The notes: generated from the sequence alone by a model not told the origin. Positions 22,220 through 35,693 are shown, counted from the stretch's first letter. The stretch: DNA of 64,000 nucleotides from Polytrichum commune (GCA_950295325.1 OX485805.1:57250758-57314757), one strand, 5' to 3'. Numbers and translations: made by a program.

Positions 22220-23542
22220 CACTTCACCTTATCATAGTTACGAGCTCTTATGTCAACCCTGGTTGGGTTTACGAAGCAAGGCTGTGAGACAAATGTTGGA
22301 GAAGGAATTAGCGTTGGCCGGAGGTCATAGATGGGGAAAGATATCTTTGTCCTCATTTGGATTTTCTTTGCCAAATAAAATAAGATTTCCAACTTTTTGT
22401 TTTTGTGAATACATTTGGTTGCCACGTAAGCTCATATTCGAGATGACATGTATGTGCATAGGCTTTAGCCATGTGTTTAGTTCATTACACATTTACGGTG
22501 TTTTCCTATGAGTGGTCCATTAGTGAATGATTGCCCATTAACACACACTCACACATTGAATAATGTCTAGGTTACGGTCATTACCATTATTAGTGTGAGC
22601 GCATGACACTAGAAAACGTTGTCCTAAAACACACTTCCTATTCAACATGGATTTTCATTAGCACATGGTCCCATTGACAAAAATTGAATGTAGTATATGA
22701 CAATTATAGATTGGACTTGATGCTTATGAGTGGGTCGTATCCCAAATTCTAATGACCACCCATGTCAAATTAGAAATATGTTATAGGAGCAAGGGGTGAC
22801 TTAAACCCAAGGCCTAAACCCAAATCCCATGGGAACTCCGAGCATAAGCCACCTAACAATGGAATAGTACTTAGATGGGTGACCTTCCTAGCACTTTATT
22901 TCATGTGCACCCTACCACTTATGGTCCAATCAATCATATTATCATAGTAGGAGAATTTGGGTGAATAAAATATTTTCAACCAACCATGTGATAACTTAGG
23001 GGAATAACTTTAGAGGATATAGGTGTTGGCAATCTTGCCAACACCTATTGAACATTTCACCTTCCAAAGGAGAAGGTAGTCTTCAAGGGGCCTCTAATTC
23101 TCGTAATGCCCAGTTCAGGATTAAATATAGACTTACACCAACTTCAAATGAAGCAACACCATACATCATGCCGGTTTCAACATTGGAGTTGTCTTTCTTT
23201 AATACTATACCCACACTAGGACCAACAAGTGGCCCATAGCTTTGGGATAGTTTTCCATCTTGATAGGAGTTCTTGTCTTGTATGCAATGAAGAGAGATGA
23301 ACTTTCCCTATCAAGAGGGACTCTTGATGATGTCAAGGAGTAACGACTGCCCCTAACGTGGCCGTGGCATAAGTGTTATAATAGCCCACCCCCACTTACT
23401 AGTGCTCGCCACCAATGAACGGTTCCTATCAACATTGGTTACATCCAATGGCTTTCAGTAGCCAAACCAACTCTAAAAATGACCCTTGATGGTAGAAGCC
23501 ATTCATTGGTTGCCCACACCACAAAGTGTGGGCATGCCTTGA
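22220..23542. other. Intergenic, nothing recognised
   Basis: Only frames up to about 113 codons that overlap each other on both strands. No boxes or terminal repeats identified. Confidence 0.45.
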
Positions 23543-24046
23543 GGGCCACTTAACACACGAGACTGAGAGCCCGTAACCATTACACTCCAAGCACTCTCAT
23601 TGATGGAAAAAGCGGAGCTGGCCCAAGTTCAGTTCACACTACACTTGAGGGACCAACAGAGTATGTGAATGCAAGATGGATGTAAAGTGTACATGGATTC
23701 CTACATGGCATCGAATGTATCATGTTTCATAGTCACCTAGACTAATTTCTAAAACCACCTCTTGGAGATAGGCCGGCCTAACACCAAACCATGAGACCAT
23801 GGCACTCCAAACGCTCACAACCCGCTGATTTCTTCAATTTTATCATGTTTGAGGACCCACAAAAATAGAATGTCACTGAAATAGCATTTGGTTGAGAGCC
23901 CCGTCACATATGACTCCACACTACACTTGAGGGTCCGTGACCACACTACATGATTTTGGAGGTGTGTTGGGACGGCCTTTGGACACTTTCTTTTGGGCTC
24001 TCGCAACATCATGGTCACGGTTCTTGGCTTGTGCGTGAAGTGGCCC
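23543..24046. mobile_element. MITE-like element, family A, best-preserved copy
   Basis: 504 bp from GGGCCACTTAACACACGAG to TGCGTGAAGTGGCCC. The sub-terminal sequence is also inverted (GAGAGCCCGTAACCAT at left; ATGGTCACGGTTCTTGGCT at right). It aligns end to end with 42483-42982 in the same orientation and with 6001-6479 inverted. No protein-coding frame; presumed mobilised in trans. Confidence 0.82.
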
Positions 24047-24680
24047 TAAGGCCACTTGTCCTAGTAAGGTAGAGGGTGCTTAAACCAACACTTTAAGCTA
24101 TTGCACATACATATGGCTATATGGTTGATACATAAAATATATATTCATATTAGCCTTTGGGCTAAACATACGTACCAAGAAAGAAAAAATATTTTTAGTC
24201 TCAATTGAATATTCGATGAATATTCAAAGTCAAAACTACTAGCTTCCTTAAACCAATCCATAGGCCCCGTGTATGGTCACCTCACATATGATGAGGACCC
24301 CCACCTTCATTGCCTAGAACCAACACAACATAGTTGGGTACTAGACCCAAAGTACATCAAAGCCCAAGTAGTAATGGTACGCAAAGCCACACGGCTACCT
24401 CCACGATCCCACCCAGTTCGCTTGCAAAACCATCACCATGCATCCTGGGAACCAACCCCCTTGCATCCCGGGAAATGACCCTTTTGTGCTTTGTGGGCCT
24501 ACCTCCTTGGCGTTGTGAATAGAATGGCTAGAATAGGCATTGACAAGCCACCTTAATCCCACCTTGAACCAACCCGAGATAGAATGGAGCATGTTACCTA
24601 GCCTACATGGAGGTAGTGGAGGCCGCTATGAGGTGGCATCACTGATGGCACCTAAAACCGTCATTCCGTGAGCCTAGAGA

Positions 24681-25060
24681 ATCACCACCCATCCTGAAAA
24701 ACGGATGACTTGAACTTATATTGTGAGAGGCAGCTTGCAAAAGTGCCCCACCCATCCTGCAAAATGGATGATTTGTTGATAGGGCCGGCTTGGAAGTTGA
24801 GGTTGGCTTGCAAATTGGGGTCATTTTGCAAGTCAGAGCTCCACCCCCAAAACAAAAAAGGAGCCCCCTAAACAACAAAGGACAAACTCCATATTCCTCT
24901 CCGATTTCCAAGGTGCCAATGAGATTCATCTTGCTTTTGTTTCTTCCTTGTTTTATCACCTTGTATACAAGTCATGGGTGGGTCACCCGGCTTGCAAACC
25001 GGATGACTTGAACTTATTGTGAGGATGATCCACCCTGCATTTTGTAGGATGGGTGGTGAT
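24681..25060. mobile_element. 380-bp element with inverted ends
   Basis: The left end ATCACCACCCATCCTGAAAA and right end TTTGTAGGATGGGTGGTGAT are inverted complements with two or three mismatches. Inside, a motif like GGATGACTTGAACTTA occurs at about 24704 and again near 25002. It is the only copy of this kind I saw. Confidence 0.6.
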
Positions 25061-27419
25061 GTAAAACCATCAAAATAAAGAGGGCTTTTGGTTTACTCTA
25101 TTGGTGTCAGGTGGGCAAGCAGGTGTAAAAGGCAGGTGGTACGATTCCAAGGAGTGCGGGGGACAGGGGGAGCGTCCCATCAAGGACGGCCCCATCCGTG
25201 CATGGTTCTACTGCAAGGCTGTCCTTGTCCTTGAGAATTGTCCTAGCGAATACGGATGAAAACTGTTGTGTAGGGATGGATGACCCTCTTACTTTCAACG
25301 TTAGCTTCGGAATGGGAATCCATGGCGCCGTGCCCGACTGAGCCTACTAGGTAATAATGGAGTCAAAAAACGGTTTCAAATATACGTTTTCCTTTATACG
25401 GTTGGCTCCAAGTGAATGAGTGAGTGAGTGAGTCCATGCAGTCCGGGAAGTTGACATTATGTTTATCATATAATAATCAATATATGTTTGTTAACTTTCA
25501 TTCAACTCCGCCAGAAAATAGCCCGTCCAAAGGGTTGCAAATCTAATATGATAGTAGCTCATGGCCCGATGAGAAGCTATAGATTAAAGTATTTTCCTTG
25601 AACCTTGTGGCTTGGTTTTAGTGACATGGAAAGCCCGTGCCGCCAATGGGCTGCCCTTGAGGCTCATTTCCATGTGCTAGAATGTGGTTTTAGGACAACA
25701 AATAAGATGCGGTCCCATTGACTTATGTGTGCGACTCGCCCCCACTGACCTATATGCATCGATTGTTACGATTAGTGCTCCCATTGATATATGTAACTTA
25801 CACTTGCAACCACCACCAATTTTTTACTAGATTTTAAGACTCCTAGGAAAAATAGCAAGACTTTGTAGTCCTTCGGAACGATACATCGAAACTCCATGTT
25901 CACTCATACAACTTTCCAACACATGTTTAGAGAAAATCACTCTGTCAGTTACCATCCACAAACAATTCTAACTTGACGTCATATAACTTGGAATGCCTCC
26001 TCGCTCAACATCGTCATGCTAGACATCCAAAATCTAGTAACCTACTCATATACACTCCTAGCTATTATATATATATATATATACAAGAGGCCAAACTTAC
26101 AGCCACCGAATCCTCAAAACACGTACAAGACCAATTCCCACATACAATCTATTTTTGAATAACACACAAGCTACACACCAAAAAACGACTTATAGAGGCT
26201 ACCAAGGAGGACTTCTCATGCTTATTCATAACAAACATGCATACCCAAACAACCTATCTACAGTAACTACTCATGCAATGATATCACCATTCCTCCAAAT
26301 ATTTCACATAGCTAACCAACCCCTTCAACTATGACTACTAATTAACTTATGTATACTATCATACAAACCTCGGGGGGTTCACTGGCGAAAATCGTAGAAC
26401 AACGTGCAATAAAAAATAGGGTCCAATATATTCATTGTAGATGAATTTTGGAAAAAATGTACATGTAAAATAGGGGATTTTAAAATAATGAAACATGTTT
26501 ACATGTAAAATACCATCACATATAATATTTTAAGCTTTTTACATGTAGAATACCACCACCTTATAATCTTTTGTGCAAGGTAAATAACCCCCCTAATAAA
26601 TAGGTCCCGAACGCACGTGTATGCAAAATATAAGAGGGACTGAACCCCCCGAGATACAAACAAAAAACATACTAGTCATTTCTACCATCCAACATGCCAT
26701 TGCTGACCAAATAAATACCCACCCTTATCACACATACATTCTCTACGAAGACTTCGGCCGAGATATTGCTTTCATTGGTAGACAAAATGACCACCAAATA
26801 ACACCACCACACATACTAATGTATATCCCAACACATACTACCTTCTCCAAACAAGAAGGGCACAACTACACACAAAACATGTGGACATGGAATTTTGGTG
26901 AAATCTAAGTATACAATTTCAAATGTTTTCCTATACAATGTCATTTGAGACATTTCCTTAACATTTTTCTGAAGTCTATAAAACCTCAAATATATGTCCT
27001 ATAAAATATCGGAGGTTGACAATGTGTCAATTTTTAAAATTATCATCCTTTCAAATATTACATTTAAAACAAATCTATAGACTTTCAACTTCATTTTTGG
27101 AAGTTGATCTCATCATGTTTATTATATAATCGAGGCGGCTTGTGGTTCCCACTAGAAAATGGAAAGGGATTGCATGTCTTATAGGCGATAAGTATGGAAC
27201 ACGTTTTTCTTTAAAAGTTTGGGGTTGGTAGTCACATGGAAAGCCATGTGGCCATGGTGTGGCCTCGAGGCATGTTCCCATGTGCTAGTCACTAGAATGC
27301 GGTTGAAGCTTAATAATGGGGTTATGGTTGCAAGGACCTAATTGTGTTATTTTTTCTATTTTAAATTGTTTTTCTATTTTTCTTTTTAAACGTGGAGCAT
27401 GTAAGATGAAAGCTTAGGC
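25061..27419. other. Intergenic with a diverged pair of repeats
   Basis: 25500-25690 and 27110-27305 share order and text (CCA(T/C)TAGAAAAT-type start, ACATGGAAAGCC, GAGGC(T/A), CCATGTGCTAG, AGAATG(T/C)GGTT). An (AT)n/TATATA tract lies at about 26065-26083. 26450-26560 has three spaced copies of TACATGTAAAATA-like text. No gene recognised. Confidence 0.45.
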
Positions 27420-27435
27420 ACCACAAACCATGGTA

Positions 27436-27691
27436 AATAAATAAATAACCAACGTTGGGCAATCCAACGTGATTTTGAGCATGTTGGCCCTACCCTGCTC
27501 AAGAATCCTTTTGATGCAGGGTGGGATTTATTGTCTACCTTGTAGTGGGTGGGCTCTTGGCTTTCTACCTACTTAGCTAGGTTTTCCCGTCAAGTAGAGA
27601 GAAGATTTCACAGCGGGAATCGAACCGCCAACCACTTCATTCGGAAATGGGTACCTCTCCACCATCACCTGGTAGTTTACGGTCATCTCGG
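27436..27691 (-). mobile_element. tRNA-derived SINE, family 'T', copy 2
   Basis: Minus-strand box A TGGTGGAGAGG (complement 27654-27664) and box B GGTTCGATTCC (complement 27616-27626) are both at consensus; the tail is (TTAT)n. The 16-bp target duplication ACCACAAACCATGGTA (27420-27435) and ACCACAACCCATGGTA (27692-27707) has one mismatch. It is the clearest copy for defining the family. Confidence 0.92.
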
Positions 27692-27707
27692 ACCACAACC
27701 CATGGTA

Positions 27708-30700
27708 CAATATATACACATCATGTAAGCTGTAAAATAAGACAATAATCTTTGTCCTTTGCCCTTGTTATGGAATACCGCTAGGGTTCATTTGAGTTTA
27801 GGGCCTTGATCAAGTGCGAACTTTCTCTCTCTCTCTCTTTGCAACTATGGTAAGTTTTATGTGCCTTCAAGTGAGAGTTCGTTACACCTCACAATTATCA
27901 TCATGCTCTCAAATTTATGGAATAGTTGGCATGGACACATAACTTGGGGCATACTTCCATGTTCCATGTGCATGCCATCAATGGCGAAGGAAATTAGACT
28001 TTAAATGCTATGGATGTGATTTTCTAACATTTTTTGGCCAAGCATTTTCATAAGTGTTGTCATTGTCATTGATTCATTTTGAACATGAGTGGAGTCCTCA
28101 AACTTTATATCTAAAGTTTTAGAAAAGATTAATTACATGATTAGGTGATTTTTGGAATATTTAATTGAACGAATATGCCATCATTAAAAAAAAGTAGTAA
28201 TGTCAAATCGAACAATCTTGTGTCTCAACCCACATGTTTATGCGCATAAAGTTTTATAGATCAAATCATAGACATGTATTTCTAAAGTAGAGAGGCGGTC
28301 AACTCCCTCTGCAAACTTCAACTTCTTGTTTGTCCTTCCGTTTCTAATTTTTTTTTTAATGGTTTGATTCCTTTTACAATGAAGCTTCTTTGTGTATGTG
28401 TCACCCATAAAAGCGGTATGAATAATTATCATTATTATTATAAATCAAATTTTTTCTACAATAGTGTCATATATGAATTTATTGTCCTCCATGTAAAAGT
28501 AAAGCACACTTCCATGCTAAAAACATGGATTTAAATTATGTCATTCAATTCGGCCACACATGGAAGTGTGCTTTGATTAATATGTACATCCCTTGTGTAA
28601 ACCTTGCTCCACCTTTATGTTAAGTCACACGTATCCTCATGAGGGTGTGTCTTGAGACATTGGGATTGTCATTGAGCTCCCGTGTTGTGAAAATAGGCAC
28701 GTGGCTCGATGACTAGTCCAATGCACTTCAACTCCACAACAAGATACTCATGTGTGCTCGTTCGGCATGGAGGTGAACTTTAGGGCACATGGATTTGATA
28801 TAGTGTGCACTGCACTATTTGTCATTGGCTAACATTGCTTGGTCTGTAGATCCAGGGTGGTGGGCCTAGACCTCGGGAACCTATATACAATGGAAGAGGT
28901 GGTGGTGGTGAGGCCATTGCCCCTCCGTTCCCCATTATCCTTTCCCAAAGAACACTCTAACATAAATAGCCATATGTCAAAGGACCCCCCCCCCAAAAAA
29001 AAGAAACAAACATGTGACAATAGAAGTAGGAAACGCATGTGAATTTGGGGGGGGGGGGGGGAGCTAGGGGGGTTATGAACATGGACATGGGCATATATGC
29101 ATATGGTGGGTACAGACATGCATGGGGCATATGTGATTGCATGGGTTGACATAGAATATTAATTCGTATGCACATGTGTATTGGGTCGGGACAACACATG
29201 TCCAAGCTAGTGGGATACATGGTGCTACATAGATACTACACCTAAAGCCTGTGGAAATCATTCTATGTGTCATAAAACAACAATTATCCATTTATAAAAC
29301 ATTATGAGGGTGTCCCTAGCAGTTATGTTCAATTTGGTAGAATTCTAGTTCATTTTGAGAGAAAAATTAAGTAACACTACCCAACGGAGTCCAACTCCTT
29401 AAAGAAAAATAATTCAACATATATTGCACATGAATTATCATACTCAATATAAGCAAGATGGACTCACATTCACATCGATCTTTGAACATCGATGTGTTTT
29501 ATGTATATATTCTTTTTCTTTTTAACACTAGCCATTCGCAAGCATGTTAATTACATGTAGCGGTTATAAGAAACATGACAACTTGTTAGTTATTTTTGTT
29601 CGTTTGAAGATGCCTTTAAAGTTTGGCCACCCTTTGTAAATTGGGAATGGACATCATTGACTTATTTAGTACCTAGTACAAGAAGACGGTTTTGGTACTA
29701 AGTAGAAGAATAGTGTCATAGAGCCCACCATGGCGAGAAGTTGGAAATGGCCATATCGGTGAACGGCCTCACATTCATACTAGGTACAATCAATGGTCCT
29801 TTTTAAACATGTAATACACTAAACATGACATCTTGGTTGGGTCACAATTTTCATTACATATTAGACATTATTATTTAAATACAAAATTAACACAAGTAGA
29901 CCCTAATGGATCGTGATCTTTAAATGTCAACGGTGTACTTTGAAAGTTGAGATAATTAACAAACATGACTTTCAATGCTCAAATGTTGTCACACATTTAA
30001 AGAAACATTTTTGTGGAGAATCTTTAATGTTACATTCATGAAGTTGAGTGTTGAATGTTAACATCTTCACATGCTCATAAACCATGTTTTCACGTGATTT
30101 AGTTCATAATGAGGGACTATCTATTGGAATTGTGTTCAAAGGACCAAAGGTAGCTTTTGTGCGCCAATGTTTGTAAGGAATTGTAACATACAAGGATGTG
30201 TAAAAATTATGTGTAGGATCTCTCTCACACACACATATAAAAGTTTCACGAAAAAATCATGTAATAAATGAAAAAAACCCAAAGTTGATTGGTACATTAT
30301 GGTAACAATACCAACCCTACTTGTTCACCTCCACCCTTAAAATCTTATGAGTTTAGTTGCCCATGGGTGTCGAACTACATACCACATAGAGTTCACTAAA
30401 ACCACCCCATCATGCATATATGCCCAACTTCGTGACGCATATATTAGTAAACACCAAAATATTGTACACTCGTTGGCCAATACATGGTCCTAGACCTAGA
30501 CCCTCGATGTTTCTCCCCAAAAAAAAATCCACCTCCGATATGAAGCAACATCACTTGTCCCATAGACATGCTCCGTAAAATTGCTTCGGTTTAATTTCTC
30601 TCTCTCTCTCATAAATGAATCAAACATGTAACAAAATATAACCCTAAAGGCTTATTACTTTAGGGTTGGGTAAGTTTTGCCAAACAAATATCCACCATAG

Positions 30701-33439
30701 ATCCGGTTCTATACATCTATAAACAAGGATTGTTACCTAATCATATATTAAGTGAATGGCCATATAGACTCTCCTTTCAAAGGCTAAGTTATAGTGGCAT
30801 TTTACCCTAACTAACTTATGGCATTAGTGTAAGTCGTGCAGACTTGTGGGAGGTGTACGCTACCTCCTCAATTTTCGATCACACAATGTTTAAATGGCTA
30901 AGGAACATGTAGAATACTCATTGATAGTTTGGGTATTCAATGATACAAAATGTATGAATATGCCGTACTTGATTGTGTGACATAGATAACAATTGGGATA
31001 TGTTGTTATTCACCTCATATACGTTACTAACCCATTCTTTGAACTTGGTTGGTGGCATGGGCACATGTGAGGCGGGCCCTTCACAAATTCAACAACACTC
31101 TTAGGTTTTGTATATCATCTTCTTTCAAATATATTATGTGTATTATGCTTAGGTGTTCTACAAAATGATGAGGAATACATAGCATTTTTTTATTTGTGAT
31201 TGAACCTTGGAGTACATTTTGAACGTGTCTTAAATACTTTCTTGGGTTTGACGTTGTAAGCATTGGATATGGCATGTAACAAATTGTTTAAGGGTACAAA
31301 TGATACGACCTTAGTAGTTTGGATGCTCAAGGGTTTTAACTTTTTAGATACATACCAAGTTGAGACAGTGACAAAAGTATAGAGATAATTATGCAATGAT
31401 ATGGTCATGAGAGATGGTCCCACCCACCCTCATGGGTTTTGAAATATACATAAATATGTAGAAGAATGGTTTGGCCTTTGAATAAGAGGATGTATTAAGA
31501 AAGAACTATGCTTGAAAATAAGCTTAGATCTACTCAATAAATGCCCAACTCTCTCATAGAATCAACTTCTCTTAAATTGGTTGCATTTTCATCATGATTT
31601 CAACTTGTTTATTTATTGGAGGTTCCTAGTAGAGGAATATTAATAAGTTAACAAGGGTTACTTTTCTTGGAAATGACTACATATCAAGTTTTCAATAATA
31701 TATTCTCATTCTTTTGTCTCCCAAAGGCCCATCCATTAGGGCTTATTTGATTTTCAAAGGTTAGATTTGTAAGACCAAATGGTATGATCCATTGGTATGT
31801 AGTTTCAAGAATATCCATACAAGTGACAAATGATCTATGTTTAGTATGTGATGCTCGTTTAGAAAATGGGACAACAATGGCATAAGAACGAAATGGGAAC
31901 TTCAATGTTATGTTAATAAGTGGCATGTGATGTTTGTTCACCAATCCCTTTACCTAGGATTGCGTGGACATGTGGGCACATGGTTGGCTTTCTTATGGTT
32001 AATGAGCGATAATAACAATTAAGACGGGTCTCATTTACGCCATGGTACGCATTGAATCCTCGTTCAATTCATTCACTTTATAACACATCATCAACTTTAC
32101 AAAAATTGTCCAAGAGTTTCCTTGGGCTATCATGCTAATTGTCAATACTTGATTCAAGTAAAAGAGTACCCTAATTATGAAAGATAAAACATAACCAACA
32201 TGCTAGAAACAAAGATTTCGGAAATTAATCCTAAAGATATTGTGCTATCTATCTTGTGTACACAACACGAATAACACACATCATAGATGAGCCAAAATTA
32301 TATGATTGGCATAACTTATTGATTTCTATGGAGGTTCAATGTTGTGAGAAATGACTTGTGGACACTTTTAGGTGTCAATTATATTTGGTTGGGATATTCA
32401 TGTAAATTTGGAACTATAGGTTCGACAATTCTACCTTAAAGAGATACACCACTCGAAGATTGAAAGTTTATGGAATGATAACGTAGGGGAAAAAGGGTTC
32501 ATCGGTTGGGAGGCTAACTAGGAACCATAAACACCATAGTAACACCCCTCCCCACTTAAACAAATGTTTTTTAAATACTTATAAAAACTTTCAAAAATAC
32601 CTCCAACTAGTAGTAAAGAGGATTGGATTGATGACGTAACGAGCAACTTTTGTTCTTAGATAACTTGAAGGGTTGAATGATCAACGCCTCGTCTCCACCG
32701 CATGTGACCTATGGATGACATACTCGTACATGATTTTCTCTATTAAAGTACAAATTTAAAGAGCATATCCAACACTAGAGTGATACGTCAAGTATGTTCT
32801 TGGCAAATTTATTAGACAAGACATGTCCCATCCCAAAAGTTCAAGCTCACAAGACTTTTTACAAGATGTTACTTGTAGAAGATAGGGAACCTCTTCAATT
32901 TATTACGGGAATTGTAGCTCCCTATCATTGGTTGTCTTCCGCTAAATAGTATTGTATATCACAATAGTAGATTTTCAATTCATATTCATAGATTTCAAAC
33001 CCGTATATTGAAAGAGAACCAATAGTACTTGAATTGCAATTACTATAGCAGTTGGTGTCTTGAGAATATTTTTTATTTACATGTTATATATGTCTACAAC
33101 AATAATTAGTATTATATTAAGAAGCACTTAGTAACTTGTTTGTTTAGGTTATGTTTGAGGATTGATATTACTACACCAACATTCCCTTTGAGGTAGATTC
33201 AGAAAGGACACTAAGGACACTTAAGAGGGGAGTCCCACCCATTGATGATGGAACGTAACATGCAATTTATTTTTATTGAAACATGTTGTAGATCCCTTGA
33301 TAGTATGATAATTACGTCAACTTTATGCAATCATGTTTTGGCTGACGTCAAACACGTCCGCTTTAATTCAACAAAAGTGGAGGGAGGGGGGCGATGGCAC
33401 TTAAACTATCCTTAAACATCAGAGCTATGTGTAAAGTCA
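27708..33439. other. Long AT-rich intergenic tract without gene
   Basis: No frame resembles a known protein. Visible structure: a (CT)n stretch near 27822-27838, a perfect inverted repeat at 28501-28574, a C/A homopolymer junction near 28985-29004, a G-run at 29047-29061, (AC)n near 30224-30235 and (CT)n near 30598-30610. Confidence 0.5.
28501..28574. repeat. Perfect 16-bp inverted repeat with 42-base loop
   Basis: AAAGCACACTTCCATG at 28501-28516 and its exact complement CATGGAAGTGTGCTTT at 28559-28574. No coding sequence nearby; possible small foldback element. Confidence 0.85.
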
Positions 33440-33870
33440 TTCAAAGATGGACAAATGTATGAGGTTGACCCTTCTTTGAGAGAATTTCCTATACATTGCT
33501 TGTCATGTGTCAGAGCATGTTTTGAAAGTAGGGTGAAATTCCTTGAACCTCCTCTTGCTATTTCGAAAACTTTGAGATAACTCTAGAACCTAAATAAAGG
33601 TTTTTTAATGGGATCTACGGCCTTGAATCCCATATTGGCCTATGCAAGGTTGGTTTGGCACAACACCCATCCTTGTACGACGAGCTATAAATTTAGTTTC
33701 TTTATAGCCCGACACCACTCTCTGAGCATGTTCATTTTAATTAGTTTATCAAGTACTGAGCTTGAGTTACTTTTGATGCATTATTGTTGGTGTTTCAAGC
33801 GTATAGGTGAGTTTACTCATGGCAATTGCACTTTTAGTTCGGACTCAATTCTTGAGTACGAACAACATAA
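33440..33870 (+). repeat. Dispersed repeat 'R2', copy 2
   Basis: Inverted relative to the copy at 16380-16790. A 124-codon open frame (33608-33982) overlaps its end, and the two copies share the peptide trace LAYARL-W, so the frame may be a relic of a transposon protein and not a host gene. Confidence 0.55.
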
Positions 33871-33982
33871 GACACATGTGGGCCTTATAGGGTCACTCTT
33901 CTTGATGAGACACATTTATTTGAGTAGTACATGGCAAGGTTGTAGTCAAGAATGGACAACAAAAAGCCATGTGTTACACTGA

Positions 33983-34753
33983 GATTGATCATTGGACTAT
34001 TTGCTCAAAATATAGACACTATTCTAGGTTCAATGTTTTAACATGAATATAGTAAGGGCTTATGTGATCACTCAGTAAAAGAGGTATAGAACCTGCATTC
34101 TGACCTCTCGTTAACCTCTAAAGAATGCAAGGTGTATTTATATTTTTGTTTATACGAAATATGTGACAATTGTTATGAACCCCAACAATTATTAGAACAA
34201 TATTTTTATATATTATGTGGTATTCAATCCTTGTGTAGCACAACTTTTATAGAGATTAAGGATTTTTTCTTCTTCATATATGACATTGGTGATTGGATAT
34301 ACATGGGTACATATTTGAGTCTAGTTCATCTATACAAACTCAAATCTTCCTATAATCAATCTACATGTATATGTCGTATGAATAAAATATCAATGGGTTT
34401 GTTTCGGTCTAGAATATCGTTGAGTGATCTTAATATCTAGAAACATAGACAAGCCTCTTGGACATCAATGGGTTAACTAGATGAGACGATCCTCAAGCAA
34501 ATCCAACGGCCACAATTATATGTGGAGCTAGAAGTGCCAACAATAGGGTCCGCCTACCTTACACGTACATACGTACATACTATGTCCAAGAAATGATGAC
34601 TACGGATATGATATTTTTAAAAAGAACCAAAAATCTACGCTACACTAGAAGCAACTCCAAGTCTAAGAGAAAAAGAGTGAAGGCTTCACCCAAAAAAATA
34701 AGGTTCTATTACAAGCTACCTTCCCCGCAAAGTATTTCCCCACAAGTCATGCA
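33983..34753. other. Intergenic, nothing recognised
   Basis: A 102-codon plus frame (34132-34440) lacks family motifs and is very AT-rich. A short (ACGTACAT)-like run lies near 34563-34580. Confidence 0.45.
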
Positions 34754-34766
34754 TTGGATTGTGCAC

Positions 34767-34801
34767 ACAATGTGAGGGCGTAATTTTTCTTTCTTTCTTT
34801 C
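34767..34801 (+). mobile_element. 35-bp retro-insertion with TTTC tail
   Basis: A perfect 13-bp direct repeat, TTGGATTGTGCAC, lies at 34754-34766 and 34802-34814. Between the repeats are only ACAATGTGAGGGCG, a short T-rich join and (TTTC)n. The tail matches that of the SINE at 3121-3504, but the GGACCGGAG motif is absent, so the source element is uncertain. Confidence 0.75.
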
Positions 34802-35065
34802 TTGGATTGTGCACTTGTGTGTCACAATCACTTGGGATGAAAAATAAATAAAAAATAAAAAATAAAGATTGGTTCAAAGAAGAAGAAGAGGGATCGCGGT
34901 CAGAGTTTTTATGCCACTCTTTCTACTGTAGCTTTATTTCTTAGCGTTAGCCAAATGGCCAAATGGCCGTATGGCAACCCACAATAATATCACCGTCCAA
35001 AAATCCCTTAGAGAGAAGGAGTGTGCGATGCATCATCTTGAATGCACCTATTGGCATGTGATTTA

Positions 35066-35347
35066 GGGTTGCTTTTTACACTATAGCTTGAGGGCCCTTG
35101 GCCCATGCATAGAAATTATGTGATTGATTAAGAAGTCAGCATGGATACGTGGACTGTTTATTGATATCAAGTGTCCATAAAATATGTTGTGGTTTCTCAA
35201 CATGGTCCACTTTCACTTTACACTAAGCTTGAGAGCCCATCAACTATGTAATTGGATTCTTATTTTCCACAGTACAACCTTTGGATGGTTTTCAAGGGCC
35301 CTTAGGTTTTCATGGTCAGGGGTCTTGATCCGTGTGTAGAGTGGCCC
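35066..35347. mobile_element. MITE related to family A, with TTA target duplication
   Basis: Flanked by TTA at 35063-35065 and 35348-35350. It begins GGGTTGCTTTTTACACTATA and ends GTGTGTAGAGTGGCCC. Internal blocks (GAGGGCCCTTGG...CATG, ACAACCTTTGGATG, CATGGTCAGGGGTCTTG) match the ends of 4250-4816. The 3-bp TTA duplication is typical of PIF/Harbinger-type elements; no transposase is present. Confidence 0.7.
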
Positions 35348-35693
35348 TTAGTAACCTCACTTGGATAGTATGTATGAATCAAAGACCCCTACATTCACAT
35401 ATTAAAATTTGAGATTACTTCCAGGTTTGAAAAACAAAAGACAAACGGAACATTGATGTTCATATTTACATTGACTTGGGATATCCATTCACCATCTCCT
35501 ACACATGGCCACATGGACATGGGAGAATGTCATGGTCATGATAGATACACTCACCTTATTCCACTTGAGTCTTTTAAAAGTATAAGATTTTCAACAATAC
35601 GATTGCCTAGTACACTGCATTTAATTACATTATACGACGTGTCACTCAAAGAAGAACGTACCTGACTAATAATAAACACATGGGCAACACTAA

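Noticed and set aside
22170-22511. 113-codon plus-strand frame beginning with (GA)n-encoded RERERE
   Set aside because: The start lies in a microsatellite and a 117-codon frame covers the same bases on the other strand; neither has family motifs.
33608-33982. 124-codon plus-strand open frame
   Set aside because: Overlaps the dispersed repeat R2 and shares its peptide trace with the inverted copy at 16.4 kb; more likely a transposon relic than a host gene.
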